A stretch of 64,000 nt of DNA from Ancylomarina subtilis (GTDB lineage: Bacteria; Bacteroidota; Bacteroidia; Bacteroidales; Marinifilaceae), in assembly GCF_004217115.1 (NCBI RefSeq), contig NZ_SHKN01000002.1, positions 62,001 to 126,000 of the forward strand, read 5' to 3'. Of the stretch, positions 45,918 to 54,371 are shown in pieces (position 1 is the stretch's first letter; the number at the start of each line of letters is the position of its first letter). Both the position numbers and the translations under genes were made by a program. The notes under the pieces were generated by a model. The model saw nothing but the letters and a program-made list of their open reading frames with translations, was not told the origin of the DNA and made no database searches.

Positions 45918-46361
45918 TTAGTTATCTCCAAATGAGATGTCATCACTTAACTCATTTACATCATCAGCTTGATAAGGGAAATGGGTTTTTAATTGTTGGC
46001 CAGCCATCTTAATACCTTCTGAGAGGCCTTTGGCAAATTCGCCTTGTTTGAAATAACCTAGAATTTCTTCTTTGGTATGATTCCAAAAAGATTCTGAAAC
46101 TTTAGCATTAATTCCGGCATCGCCCAAAATTGCGAACTTATGATCTCGAATTGCAAGATAAAAAAGAACACCATTTCTCAATTGTGTTTTTTGCATTTCC
46201 AGTTTTGCAAAGATATATGCGGCTCTGTCCATGACATCATCAGGACAACTGTTCTCTATGTGAACACGTATTTCGCCTGAGGTATTTGTTTCGGCTTCAG
46301 CAATGGCGTCCTTTATTGCTTTTTGTTCTTCTTTACTAAAAAAAATGGCAGCTGATTTCAT
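45918..46361 (-). CDS. TPM domain-containing protein
   Basis: 147 residues that are essentially one TPM domain (FSKEEQKAIKDAIAEAE, then NGVLFYLAIRDHKFAILGD) without signal peptide or membrane helix. It sits between lemA and the secreted TPM protein, 10 bases before the latter, which is the standard Bacteroidota order. An intracellular or membrane-associated partner role is inferred from this. Confidence 0.88.
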   Translation of the reverse strand: MKSAAIFFSKEEQKAIKDAIAEAETNTSGEIRVHIENSCPDDVMDRAAYIFAKLEMQKTQLRNGVLFYLAIRDHKFAILGDAGINAKVSESFWNHTKEEILGYFKQGEFAKGLSEGIKMAGQQLKTHFPYQADDVNELSDDISFGDN

Positions 46362-46393
46362 ATTATAATGTTAGTTGTGAGTATGATGAAATG

Positions 46394-46423
46394 TGAGCTG
46401 AGTGTTTGGGATGACTCAGCTCA
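46394..46423 (-). other. Hairpin between lemA and the first TPM gene
   Basis: A perfect 10-bp stem (46394-46403 with 46414-46423) lies in the 80-base gap inside the operon and is not followed by a T run. It more likely stabilises or partitions the mRNA than terminates it. Confidence 0.45.
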
Positions 46424-46441
46424 TATAGCTATGATCTCATG

Positions 46442-47032
46442 CTAGAATTTAACTTCAGGTGCTTTCTCAGCGCCTTTAGTTGATTCGAAATAAGCTTTCT
46501 TTTGATAGCCGTAAAGACCAGCAAAGAATGAATTCGGAAATTTCTGGATATAAATATTGTACTGTCTGGATGTTTCGTTGAATTTCTTACGTTCAACTGC
46601 AATGCGATTTTCAGTTCCTTCCAGTTGTGCTTGTAAGTTCATAAAGTTTTGATTGGCCTTTAATTCCGGATAACGTTCAACACTTACCATTAAACGAGAC
46701 AAGGCTGAGCTTAAACCATCTTGTGCCGCCTGAAACTGTTTCATGCCCGCAGCATTTAAATTACCTGGCGTGATGTTTACGGATGTGGCTTTTGCACGCG
46801 CTTCAATTACACCGGTAAGGGTTGCTTTTTCATGCTCAGCATAACCTTTTACGGTATTTACCAAATTAGGAATTAAATCGGAACGACGTTGATAAACATT
46901 TTCCACCTGTGCCCATTGACTGTTGACATTCTCGTCCATGGTTACCATATTGTTCTTAAACCCAACAGACTTGCTGATTCCCCAGATAGCAATAAGGGCT
47001 ACCACTATAAGGATAATGATTGATTTTTTCAT
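46442..47032 (-). CDS. lemA: LemA family protein
   Basis: 196 residues: an N-terminal membrane helix (residues 4-22) and a helical bundle with the family blocks NSQWAQVENVYQRRSDLIPN and FNETSRQYNIYIQKFPNSFF. LemA is a membrane-anchored protein of undefined function, regularly linked to TPM genes, as it is here. It is the first gene of the operon. No clear promoter is seen. Confidence 0.93.
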   Translation of the reverse strand: MKKSIIILIVVALIAIWGISKSVGFKNNMVTMDENVNSQWAQVENVYQRRSDLIPNLVNTVKGYAEHEKATLTGVIEARAKATSVNITPGNLNAAGMKQFQAAQDGLSSALSRLMVSVERYPELKANQNFMNLQAQLEGTENRIAVERKKFNETSRQYNIYIQKFPNSFFAGLYGYQKKAYFESTKGAEKAPEVKF

Positions 47033-47282
47033 GTGTTACTTTATTTGTGTTTTACTTTAATTTTAAATGAATGGTTTCAAATTTGTTATCATTTTTAATA
47101 CTCTTACGGTATTGAAATGACAATATGAATCTACATTTTTTCTTTGATATAGAAATGAAACTGTTGGATATTCGGCAAAATGTATGCCTATTGGGATAAG
47201 TAGACAAAAAGCGTCGTTGTAATGACAGGCTGGCAGAATTTAGAAACTATTTTCGTGGAATTACCAATAGGATTCAAAATCC

Positions 47283-47310
47283 TTGTTTCAATATTGTAAT
47301 TTTGAAACAA
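47283..47310 (+). promoter_or_regulatory. Operator-like inverted repeat over the thioredoxin promoter
   Basis: TTGTTTCAA (47283-47291) and TTGAAACAA (47302-47310) are exact inverted copies separated by 10 bases. The exact -7 element TAATTTTG (47297-47304) lies between and partly within them. A protein bound to the repeat would cover the promoter. Confidence 0.45.
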
Positions 47311-47336
47311 ATAAGACTAAAGTTGAACTCTAATAT

Positions 47337-47360
47337 AAAGAGAGACCTTGATCTCCCTTT
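47337..47360 (+). other. Leader hairpin upstream of the thioredoxin start
   Basis: A nine-position stem with one mismatch (47337-47345 with 47352-47360) is followed by TTATA and lies 15 bases before the ATG. It could act in attenuation or reduce translation; evidence is structural only. Confidence 0.3.
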
Positions 47361-47374
47361 TTATATCATACAAT

Positions 47375-47698
47375 ATGCAAATTAAATCATTAAGAGAAAT
47401 TGAAGTATTAAAGGCTCAACACGCTACTTTTTGTGTTTATTTCTCATCTCCTAATTGTGGTGTTTGTCAAGTTTTGAAACCCAAATTATTAGACTTCTTA
47501 AATGAAACTTATCCTAAAATAAAAGTTTGTCAGGTGGATACGGCAATATATCCGGATATTGCTGCGCAATTGGGTTTCTATACCAATCCCAGTTTTATCG
47601 TTTTTCTAAATGGACAAGAATTTTTAAGACGATCTCGTTCAATCAGCCTAAAGGAGATTGATGAGAGTTTGGCTCGCCCATATAACTTGATGTTTTGA
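47375..47698 (+). CDS. Thioredoxin-fold protein
   Basis: 107 residues from the ATG at 47375 (the longer frame adds nine residues with no homology). The active site is Cys28-Gly-Val-Cys31 in SSPNCGVCQVLKPKL, and a cis-proline lies in YTNPSFIVFLNGQE. The CGVC dipeptide differs from the CGPC of general thioredoxin, suggesting a specialised reductase or a monothiol-shifted partner. No signal peptide is present, so it is cytoplasmic. It is convergent with the CoA-binding gene, with stops two bases apart. Confidence 0.88.
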   Translation: MQIKSLREIEVLKAQHATFCVYFSSPNCGVCQVLKPKLLDFLNETYPKIKVCQVDTAIYPDIAAQLGFYTNPSFIVFLNGQEFLRRSRSISLKEIDESLARPYNLMF

Positions 47699-47700
47699 AT

Positions 47701-48060
47701 TTAATAGGTTCCTACGTTTAACATGACTAGCGGACAAGCCTGTTCTGTGATGATGCCATTAGCACGGGCTTTTATTTCGAATTCAGGATTTTCAGTTCCT
47801 GGAGGGAATAAAATGCGTTGGGGTTGTAAGCTAATTATATAGTCGTAATAACCCTTTTGGTTTTTGGCTGATAGATAAATTGCAACCGTGTTTATATCCG
47901 TATAATGTGGGAAACCCGTTTCAATATCTACCTTATAGGCAGTACCGGCTTTATTGCCGATTGCATAAGTTTTTATTTTATGTTCTTTCAAAAGCTTGAT
48001 GCATTTGTTCGAATAGCGTTCAATATTTGTACTTGCGCCAATAACCAGAGTTGTTTTCAT
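47701..48060 (-). CDS. Short CoA-binding domain protein
   Basis: 119 residues forming one Rossmann-like CoA_binding domain. The nucleotide loop is LVIGASTNIERYSNKCI and the later block RILFPPGTENPEFEI matches the YccU-type family. These proteins bind CoA in vitro, but no reaction is established. It is 99 bases upstream of ispF's stop on the same strand. Confidence 0.85.
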   Translation of the reverse strand: MKTTLVIGASTNIERYSNKCIKLLKEHKIKTYAIGNKAGTAYKVDIETGFPHYTDINTVAIYLSAKNQKGYYDYIISLQPQRILFPPGTENPEFEIKARANGIITEQACPLVMLNVGTY

Positions 48061-48159
48061 TTTACGGAAGCTTAATCGTTAGTATTCTGTTTCAACTTGA
48101 ATATACAAAACATTTAGCATAAGTTGAAAAATGGGAATGCGAATGTTTGAAATAAAAAA

Positions 48160-48639
48160 TTATTGTTTTTGAATAAGGACAGTTGCATAAGCTGAAACGC
48201 CTTCTTCTGTGCCTACAAAACCAAGTTTCTCAGTTGTTGTCGCTTTTATGGCCAAATCTTCAATGTCAATTCCCATAACACGGGCAAGCGTTTTTTGCAT
48301 TTCATGAATATGAGGATTAATTTTTGGTTTTTGCAACGCGATTGTTGAGTCAATATTACCAATGATAAACCCTTTTTTTGCTATTATTTCAACGGTCTTT
48401 TTCAATAGTATTTTACTGTCAATTCCTTTTAGTTCGGCTGATGTATCAGGAAAATGATAGCCAATATCTCTCATGTTTGCGGCACCTAATAAGGCATCAC
48501 AGATAGCATGAATTAAGACATCGCCATCAGAATGTCCAACGCTTCCTTTATGATGATCTAATTGAATGCCTCCTAACCAAAACTCTTCACCTTCGGCTAG
48601 TTGGTGAACATCGTATCCAAATCCTACTCTAATTTTCAT
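48160..48639 (-). CDS. ispF: 2-C-methyl-D-erythritol 2,4-cyclodiphosphate synthase IspF
   Basis: 159 residues. The metal site is Asp10, His12 (FGYDVHQL) and His44 (SDGDVLIHAICDALLGA). The family motifs DIGYHFPDT and KATTTEKLGFVGTEEGV are present. It makes MEcPP in the non-mevalonate isoprenoid pathway in the cytoplasm. Gene order (porV, then ispF) is conserved in a number of Bacteroidota, which may reflect ancestry more than function. Confidence 0.97.
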   Translation of the reverse strand: MKIRVGFGYDVHQLAEGEEFWLGGIQLDHHKGSVGHSDGDVLIHAICDALLGAANMRDIGYHFPDTSAELKGIDSKILLKKTVEIIAKKGFIIGNIDSTIALQKPKINPHIHEMQKTLARVMGIDIEDLAIKATTTEKLGFVGTEEGVSAYATVLIQKQ

Positions 48640-48710
48640 TGTTTGTTTTTTCTTTTAGACAGAGCATTGTACTTCTATTTTATGCGATGTCTGTAAATCT
48701 GTGAATACAA

Positions 48711-48737
48711 AAAATCCTCACGTGTGATGAGGATTTT
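48711..48737 (-). terminator. Rho-independent terminator after porV
   Basis: A perfect 10-bp stem (48711-48720 with 48728-48737), 7-base loop, with A residues on the left edge that make a T tract on the minus strand. It lies 22 bases past the porV stop. Confidence 0.82.
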
Positions 48738-48758
48738 AAAGGTATATATTTTTTTAAT

Positions 48759-49928
48759 TTATCTTCTATTCGATTTCAGGTCAAGGTTTGCTGAAATTGA
48801 AACGCGTAAAGTGTTTTGAAGCGGATTGCTCTGGCTTGAGGGGATTAGATATGAAAAATCTAAATCAAACATGCTCAGCTTAACACCCACACCAGCGGTA
48901 TAGAACTTACGGTTTCCTTTATCTTCATTTTCATAGAAGTATCCGGTACGAACGGCAAATTGATTCTGATACCAATATTCAAGACCTAAACTCCAGGTTA
49001 TTTCTTTAAACTCTTCGCTCATGCCATTGGGGGCATCTGAAAATGAATTAAAAATACCGGATATAACACTTTTATCAACCTGATTTGAAGCCAAATTGTC
49101 GTTGTTTTCGTCAATTTTTCTTCCGGATGAACTTGGAACAAGTAATTTATTCATATCGACAGAAACAGTAATTGAATTGTATTGATCAATTTGGTGTTTG
49201 TAAGATGAACCGATTCTTAAATTTGTGGGGGTAAACTCCTTTTCGCTGTCATCAGAATAGCTGATTTTGGAACCGATATTAGAGACGTTTACTCCCCAAG
49301 CCCACACTGAGGGATTGTGAGAAGAACCGTATTCTTTTCTGTGATAGACTGAAATGTCTGCCGCGAATGAATTGGCCGTTTTAGACTGGTTGTCGTAACC
49401 CCCTTGTGAAATATCGGAGAAGATATATCTGAAAGCAATTGCTCCTGAAAAGTTGTTCCCCAAACGACGAGAGTAAGCTACATCAAAAGATAATTCGTAA
49501 GGGCTCTTCTTGATAGGAATATCATCAGCCTGCTGCTGTAAAAATATATCACCAAGAGAAAAGTATCTGAAGGATGCTGCTATAGTTTGATATTTATCTA
49601 AGCTGTAATAACCCGAAAGATACGATAAGCTCATGTCGTCGATAATATTTCTTAGCCACGGTGTATAAGAAGCTCCAATACCTGCTTCACTTTTTGTGAA
49701 ACTGTATTTGGCCGCATTCCAAAACATAGAATTATGATCGGGACTGGTTGCAACCCCTGTGTTTCCCATAGCACCAGCACGTGAGTCGGGAACGATTGTT
49801 AGAAAAGGAACGGCCGTTTGAATATAATTTGCACCGGTTACTGATGTTTCCTGAGCTTCGGCTTTGTTCGAAAAGATAAAAAGAGCAATAATGCAAAGTG
49901 CTCTGGATAAGATTTTTTGAATATTCAT
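48759..49928 (-). CDS. porV: Type IX secretion outer-membrane protein PorV
   Basis: 389 residues with a signal peptide (ending SNKAEA, then QETSVTG). The FadL-like beta-barrel opens with FLTIVPDSRAGAMGNTGVAT and SPDHNSMFWNAAKYSF, a block diagnostic of PorV/LptO. It shuttles type IX cargo from the translocon to the attachment complex in the outer membrane and works with PorU, encoded immediately upstream. A separate -7 element lies in the 59-base gap between the two genes, so it may also be transcribed alone. Confidence 0.94.
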   Translation of the reverse strand: MNIQKILSRALCIIALFIFSNKAEAQETSVTGANYIQTAVPFLTIVPDSRAGAMGNTGVATSPDHNSMFWNAAKYSFTKSEAGIGASYTPWLRNIIDDMSLSYLSGYYSLDKYQTIAASFRYFSLGDIFLQQQADDIPIKKSPYELSFDVAYSRRLGNNFSGAIAFRYIFSDISQGGYDNQSKTANSFAADISVYHRKEYGSSHNPSVWAWGVNVSNIGSKISYSDDSEKEFTPTNLRIGSSYKHQIDQYNSITVSVDMNKLLVPSSSGRKIDENNDNLASNQVDKSVISGIFNSFSDAPNGMSEEFKEITWSLGLEYWYQNQFAVRTGYFYENEDKGNRKFYTAGVGVKLSMFDLDFSYLIPSSQSNPLQNTLRVSISANLDLKSNRR

Positions 49929-49951
49929 AAAGTAGAAATTGATTCGATCTG

Positions 49952-49959
49952 CAAATATA
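49952..49959 (-). promoter_or_regulatory. -7 promoter element for porV
   Basis: The minus strand reads TATATTTG, an exact TAnnTTTG match, 24 bases before the porV ATG, within the porU-porV gap. Confidence 0.45.
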
Positions 49960-49987
49960 TTATAATAACTTTAATTCTTAATTTTTA

Positions 49988-52900
49988 TTATTTTAGGATG
50001 ACCAATTTTTGAAATTTATTTGCCGTTTTTCCATCTTCCGTTCTTAGTTTGACTCTATAAAAATAGACTCCTCGCCCAATCGAGTCGCCAAAGTCATCTT
50101 TCCCATCCCAGTTTATAGGACCGACTCTGAATCCAGACGAGTTCACCGATGTTTCGATGGTCTTAACTAGCTTTCCTGAAACTGTTAGTATTTGGATTAA
50201 GATTTCAATTTCGCCATTTGCCTGATTGTGTTCAAAGTAAAATCCTGTGTGGGTGGTAAACGGATTGGGATAATTGAGTAGGTGTTCAATTGCTAATTTC
50301 GCATTTTTAGCCACAATAAAATCGATTTGATTCTCGGAAGGATTATTCAGGTTATCCCAAATTTTCAGATTAAGCTGATGTTCTCCTTTTTCAAGGTTTG
50401 ATAGCTGGTAAGTAATTTTACCCTTTTGATAACTATCTATTTCAGCTTGATAATGATCATTTAGCTCAATAGTATTATCCGTGTCTTGATCAATTGTTGC
50501 TATAATGTTGTGATCTGAATTAGCCCCGAGGGTGTTGATGCCACTTGAATCCTGAACGATTGCCAGAAGGATAGGAGATTCGCTGGTTGCTCCACCATTG
50601 ACAAATTGCTCATCATTCATGTAGAGTTCTATTTCCGGACCAACCTTATCGTCAATATTATTAATGTTTGATCCCCCCACAATAATGGTGTTATCAAACC
50701 CACTGGCCGTAGTGGCTTCATTTTTTGCGTAGTATTGAATTTTGCCTTTACCAAAGTCCGCGGCTATATCTTTAGGGACTAAAAAACTAAAGCTGAATTC
50801 GCCATTTTTAATGCTTGCCTTTCCTGAGTATAGAGCGTTGTTTTGTTCTTTATATTCAAAGGGGCTTCCATCATTACCAAGCGTGATTTTATCCGAGAAT
50901 TTATCGAAAACCGTAGCGTGAAGAATTCCGTTAAATTGAGAGAGTTTTTGAGAATTTTGATTTTCAAGTTGTCCGGAAAGTGTAATTGTGCTTAAAGCTT
51001 TAAGAGTGTCCGTAGCTTGGTTGATATCAACCTTGTTGAGTTTTAATGTGGTTATATTTTCTTTGGGATAGTTTAGTTTTAAGGCTGGATCTCCCAATAA
51101 AGTGAAGTTGCGTTTATTGTTACTTGATCCACTCGCATTTTTTGTAAGCCTCATAATATCGCCTAAGCGTAAGCTTTCATTCTGATTATTTGTTGAAAAA
51201 ACGTAGTTGTAGAAATTCTGATTTAAATAGAAGTTGGGTGTTGAAAATACCAATCGTGTTGTCGTAAATAATCCAATGCCACCACCATTGTCTCTGAGAA
51301 GGATGTTTTCACCAGCCGATCGTTTTTGATATTGATCGAATCGGCTGAATTCACAGGTTGCAGTCATAAATAAGGGAAGGTATTTTTCATTCTTCCAAGA
51401 CTCAATATCTTCATTCATCATTATCTTTTCATGAGCCAAGCCATTTTCATTGCCATGTCCGGTATAGTTCACAATTAAGCAGCCTTTGTTGATGTTATCC
51501 TCAATTTTTCTGTTGACTTCGGGGTAGCGATCACCGGCCGAAGTGGTTTCTTGTTTAAAGGCATCTAAAAATATGCGATGAATCCTGTATTCAGGATTAT
51601 TGTTCTCAAGCTGCATGGCCAATTTATTGGCATCGCGCATATGGACGTTGTTATCTTCATCATCACCAATAAAACAAACAGAGGTTTGCCAACTGCCAAG
51701 GTTTTCATTCTTGTTGTAGTTTAATAGTTTTGATGTGACAATTTGGGCTTCACCCGATGAATTGACAGGCAATCGACCTATGCCAATATCGACCAAACCC
51801 GTGGCACCTCCCTCGTTGTCGTCGAGTAAACCAAAAAAATCATCGGTTACAAATGATTGTGTTGGCGATAAAGAATAGCTTGACTGATAGGTTGGTATTT
51901 TGTTTGTGTTGCTGCTACTAGCTAATTTATTGTCGTAAGAACCGTCACCAAAAAGAAGCAGATATTTGGGCATTTCGTCTTCTGTTGATGCTCTGTCATA
52001 AAACATTTTAACGAAATTACGGATTGCGGCTGCATCGACCGTACCTGATGAAAATTCATTATAAACACTTTCGGTACTGACTAGTGAAACCTTAAGTTGA
52101 TCCTGAGTTTTGTGAAATTCTGCCAGTTGATTTGCATACGTTAAAAAATCGGGATGACTGACAATAATAAGATCGCTGGCAGATAGTGCGTGCAAGTTTT
52201 GATTTTGTACAACTCCCACATATTTGGGGCTGGGAAATTTTGAATTGAGATCGAAAGCAACCAATTCTCTTAATTTGTCCTGAGATACATTAATATTTGC
52301 TGTATTTCCACTAAGCTCTATTTCAATTTGTTTGACCTGTGAAGTTTGTGTCACATCCCAAACCATGGTGTTCGAATTGGCATTTTTAAGCTTAAAACTT
52401 GCAATATTGCCCGTACCAATGGATTTTGTGTCGCGAAAAGCCAATTGTTCTCCTTCAAAAATGAGTTGGCACCTTGCATTCAATCTCATATAATCCAGCC
52501 AACCGATTGAGGATGCTGATCCTTTTTCGTATTTAATTTTAATGTTGAACTGATCCTGAGTTGCTTTAAAGTTGGTAAAGCGTTCTCTTATTTGTGAGGC
52601 ATAGGTTGCCGTATAGCTACTGGTATTTACTGATGAGATATCAATTTCACCAATTTGGGTTTCATTAGAGCTTAAGATAAACTTTGTGTTTGAAGATGAA
52701 CGCCCGGCAACATGAGTGTTGATACTAATGTTCTCATTCGTATTTAAGTTCTGAAAATAAAATGGGATTGAATAAGACGTCGTGATGTCGAAGATTTGTC
52801 CAAACCACAGTTGACCTGATCGGAGAAGATTCTTATTATCAAGATCGACGACTCTGTAGGCATCAAAATCGTTGACTGTAAAATTTGGGTTTGGATTGTT

Positions 52901-53776
52901 TGCGACTAGTGGTATTAATGGAGATGCTGTTTTATCTGATGTCAGGAAATAATGAGATGTGTTGCTGTAAAGATGATTTTGATGAATGAACTCTTTGGTT
53001 TCATCATCATACTCCCAGGTGCGAGGTCCTTTGGCATAAAATAAAATGTAATCACCCGCATTGAATATGCCATCGCTACCTTTTGACATATAAATAGGAT
53101 TTAGAATCAAGTCATCATTTCTCTCTTCATTGTTCATTTCAGGAAGCATACCTCCTCCTGAACCATATACCCTGACAGAAGCCGGGTTTTCGATCCCCAT
53201 GTCAAGTAGTTGTTGATAGCTTATTTTATGAATGGCTGTTGTATCAACACTTATTTTTATCCATTTACCGCTTGATAATACGGACGTGTTGGTGTAAAAG
53301 GCTTTGTTCTCATTTTTAGTTCTCTTTATAGAAGCTTGAGATACAAGTTTAATCTTGAATTGCTTTAACTTTTCAAGTTTCCCATTGGAAGGATTTCTTC
53401 TTATGGGAAGAAATTTGACTTGTAAGTATTTTTGTTTTCGAATTCCGGCTTCATTTAATTGAAAATCAAAATCTGATTTTATTAGAGTCGGATTAATAAG
53501 TCTGATTTCGTCTTGAGTTAAATCTTCATAAATGGTTTCTTCAAGTACTACTGAATAATTCGTTTGATGCTGATCGACTTTGAAGTTCTCAGAGAAAAAA
53601 GGAAGAAAGTTGGCGCTTGGCTCTGTAATTGCATTGTCGAAACTGAGTGTTTGGATGGATTCCCCCTCTGAGGTGAATATCTCTGATATCGACCAATGTA
53701 GCTCATTTGTTTTTGTATTCTGAGAGAAACAATAAGTTGATGTAAATAATAGTATAAAAATAAGAAGCTTCCGCAT
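49988..53776 (-). CDS. porU: Type IX secretion sortase PorU (C25 peptidase family)
   Basis: 1262 residues. A signal peptide (1-19) is followed by beta-rich domains, then a gingipain-type C25 domain (about 530-900) with catalytic His774 in YTGHGNENG and Cys808 in MTATCEFSRFDQ. A C-terminal Ig-like domain and a T9SS sorting domain (from about 1170, YPNPFTTHTGFYF to the FQKLVIL end) follow. PorU removes the C-terminal signal of type IX cargo and attaches lipopolysaccharide to it at the cell surface, docked on PorV. It is divergent from gldJ. Confidence 0.95.
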   Translation of the reverse strand: MRKLLIFILLFTSTYCFSQNTKTNELHWSISEIFTSEGESIQTLSFDNAITEPSANFLPFFSENFKVDQHQTNYSVVLEETIYEDLTQDEIRLINPTLIKSDFDFQLNEAGIRKQKYLQVKFLPIRRNPSNGKLEKLKQFKIKLVSQASIKRTKNENKAFYTNTSVLSSGKWIKISVDTTAIHKISYQQLLDMGIENPASVRVYGSGGGMLPEMNNEERNDDLILNPIYMSKGSDGIFNAGDYILFYAKGPRTWEYDDETKEFIHQNHLYSNTSHYFLTSDKTASPLIPLVANNPNPNFTVNDFDAYRVVDLDNKNLLRSGQLWFGQIFDITTSYSIPFYFQNLNTNENISINTHVAGRSSSNTKFILSSNETQIGEIDISSVNTSSYTATYASQIRERFTNFKATQDQFNIKIKYEKGSASSIGWLDYMRLNARCQLIFEGEQLAFRDTKSIGTGNIASFKLKNANSNTMVWDVTQTSQVKQIEIELSGNTANINVSQDKLRELVAFDLNSKFPSPKYVGVVQNQNLHALSASDLIIVSHPDFLTYANQLAEFHKTQDQLKVSLVSTESVYNEFSSGTVDAAAIRNFVKMFYDRASTEDEMPKYLLLFGDGSYDNKLASSSNTNKIPTYQSSYSLSPTQSFVTDDFFGLLDDNEGGATGLVDIGIGRLPVNSSGEAQIVTSKLLNYNKNENLGSWQTSVCFIGDDEDNNVHMRDANKLAMQLENNNPEYRIHRIFLDAFKQETTSAGDRYPEVNRKIEDNINKGCLIVNYTGHGNENGLAHEKIMMNEDIESWKNEKYLPLFMTATCEFSRFDQYQKRSAGENILLRDNGGGIGLFTTTRLVFSTPNFYLNQNFYNYVFSTNNQNESLRLGDIMRLTKNASGSSNNKRNFTLLGDPALKLNYPKENITTLKLNKVDINQATDTLKALSTITLSGQLENQNSQKLSQFNGILHATVFDKFSDKITLGNDGSPFEYKEQNNALYSGKASIKNGEFSFSFLVPKDIAADFGKGKIQYYAKNEATTASGFDNTIIVGGSNINNIDDKVGPEIELYMNDEQFVNGGATSESPILLAIVQDSSGINTLGANSDHNIIATIDQDTDNTIELNDHYQAEIDSYQKGKITYQLSNLEKGEHQLNLKIWDNLNNPSENQIDFIVAKNAKLAIEHLLNYPNPFTTHTGFYFEHNQANGEIEILIQILTVSGKLVKTIETSVNSSGFRVGPINWDGKDDFGDSIGRGVYFYRVKLRTEDGKTANKFQKLVILK

Positions 53777-54371
53777 TTTTGAATTTCAGATTGGATTTTG
53801 AATAAATATGGCATTAAATAGACAGTAAATATATTTATAATTTAGATGAAGAAATAATAATGACATTTTTGAAACGGAATATCTCTTCAAAGCTTGAGTG
53901 AGATGTTTTGAATTGAGATAATTATAGATCATAAATTGGTATAAGTATTTAGGTAAAATGGGAGCTGATGGAGAAAATATCTAAAAAAGTAAAAATTGAT
54001 ACAATAAGTTCTATTTACTTTTAGTTATATTTGTTGGGTGAAGAGTGCCTTTTTTTTGATTAAACTATGGTTTTCTTTAACGATTGATAAAATTGAGCCT
54101 GTTTTAAACTTTCGTTTTTACAATTGTTATTGATTTAAAAAATCGGTAAATTGGAACCACGCACGGATACATTGTTCAATAGGTCTGTGTGTTGCAAACA
54201 TTAATTTCATCAGATGAATAAGGTTTAGATGTCATGTTCAGATCACTTTGCATTATTCAAATTGTTTGATGGTAGATATTTTAATTTAGAGTTGATCTTA
54301 TAAATATCCAAGATTGTACTTAATCCCGTGATTATTAGGGAAGTTTATAAGTAAATAGAAAATTTAATCAT
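53777..54371. other. Intergenic region between porU and gldJ
   Basis: 595 AT-rich bases with no credible open frame. One exact -7 element (54026-54033, plus strand) suggests a gldJ leader of about 330 bases. No repeat or recognisable RNA family is seen, but an untranslated leader of this size leaves room for regulation. Confidence 0.45.
54026..54033 (+). promoter_or_regulatory. -7 promoter element upstream of gldJ
   Basis: TATATTTG matches TAnnTTTG exactly. No -33 partner at the expected spacing is evident. Confidence 0.4.

Larger units (their letters stand above)
47033..47374. other. Divergent region between lemA and the thioredoxin gene
   Basis: This region of 342 bases contains no gene. 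Its notable contents are the inverted repeat at 47283-47310, the -7 element inside that repeat and a leader hairpin at 47337-47360. Confidence 0.5.
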
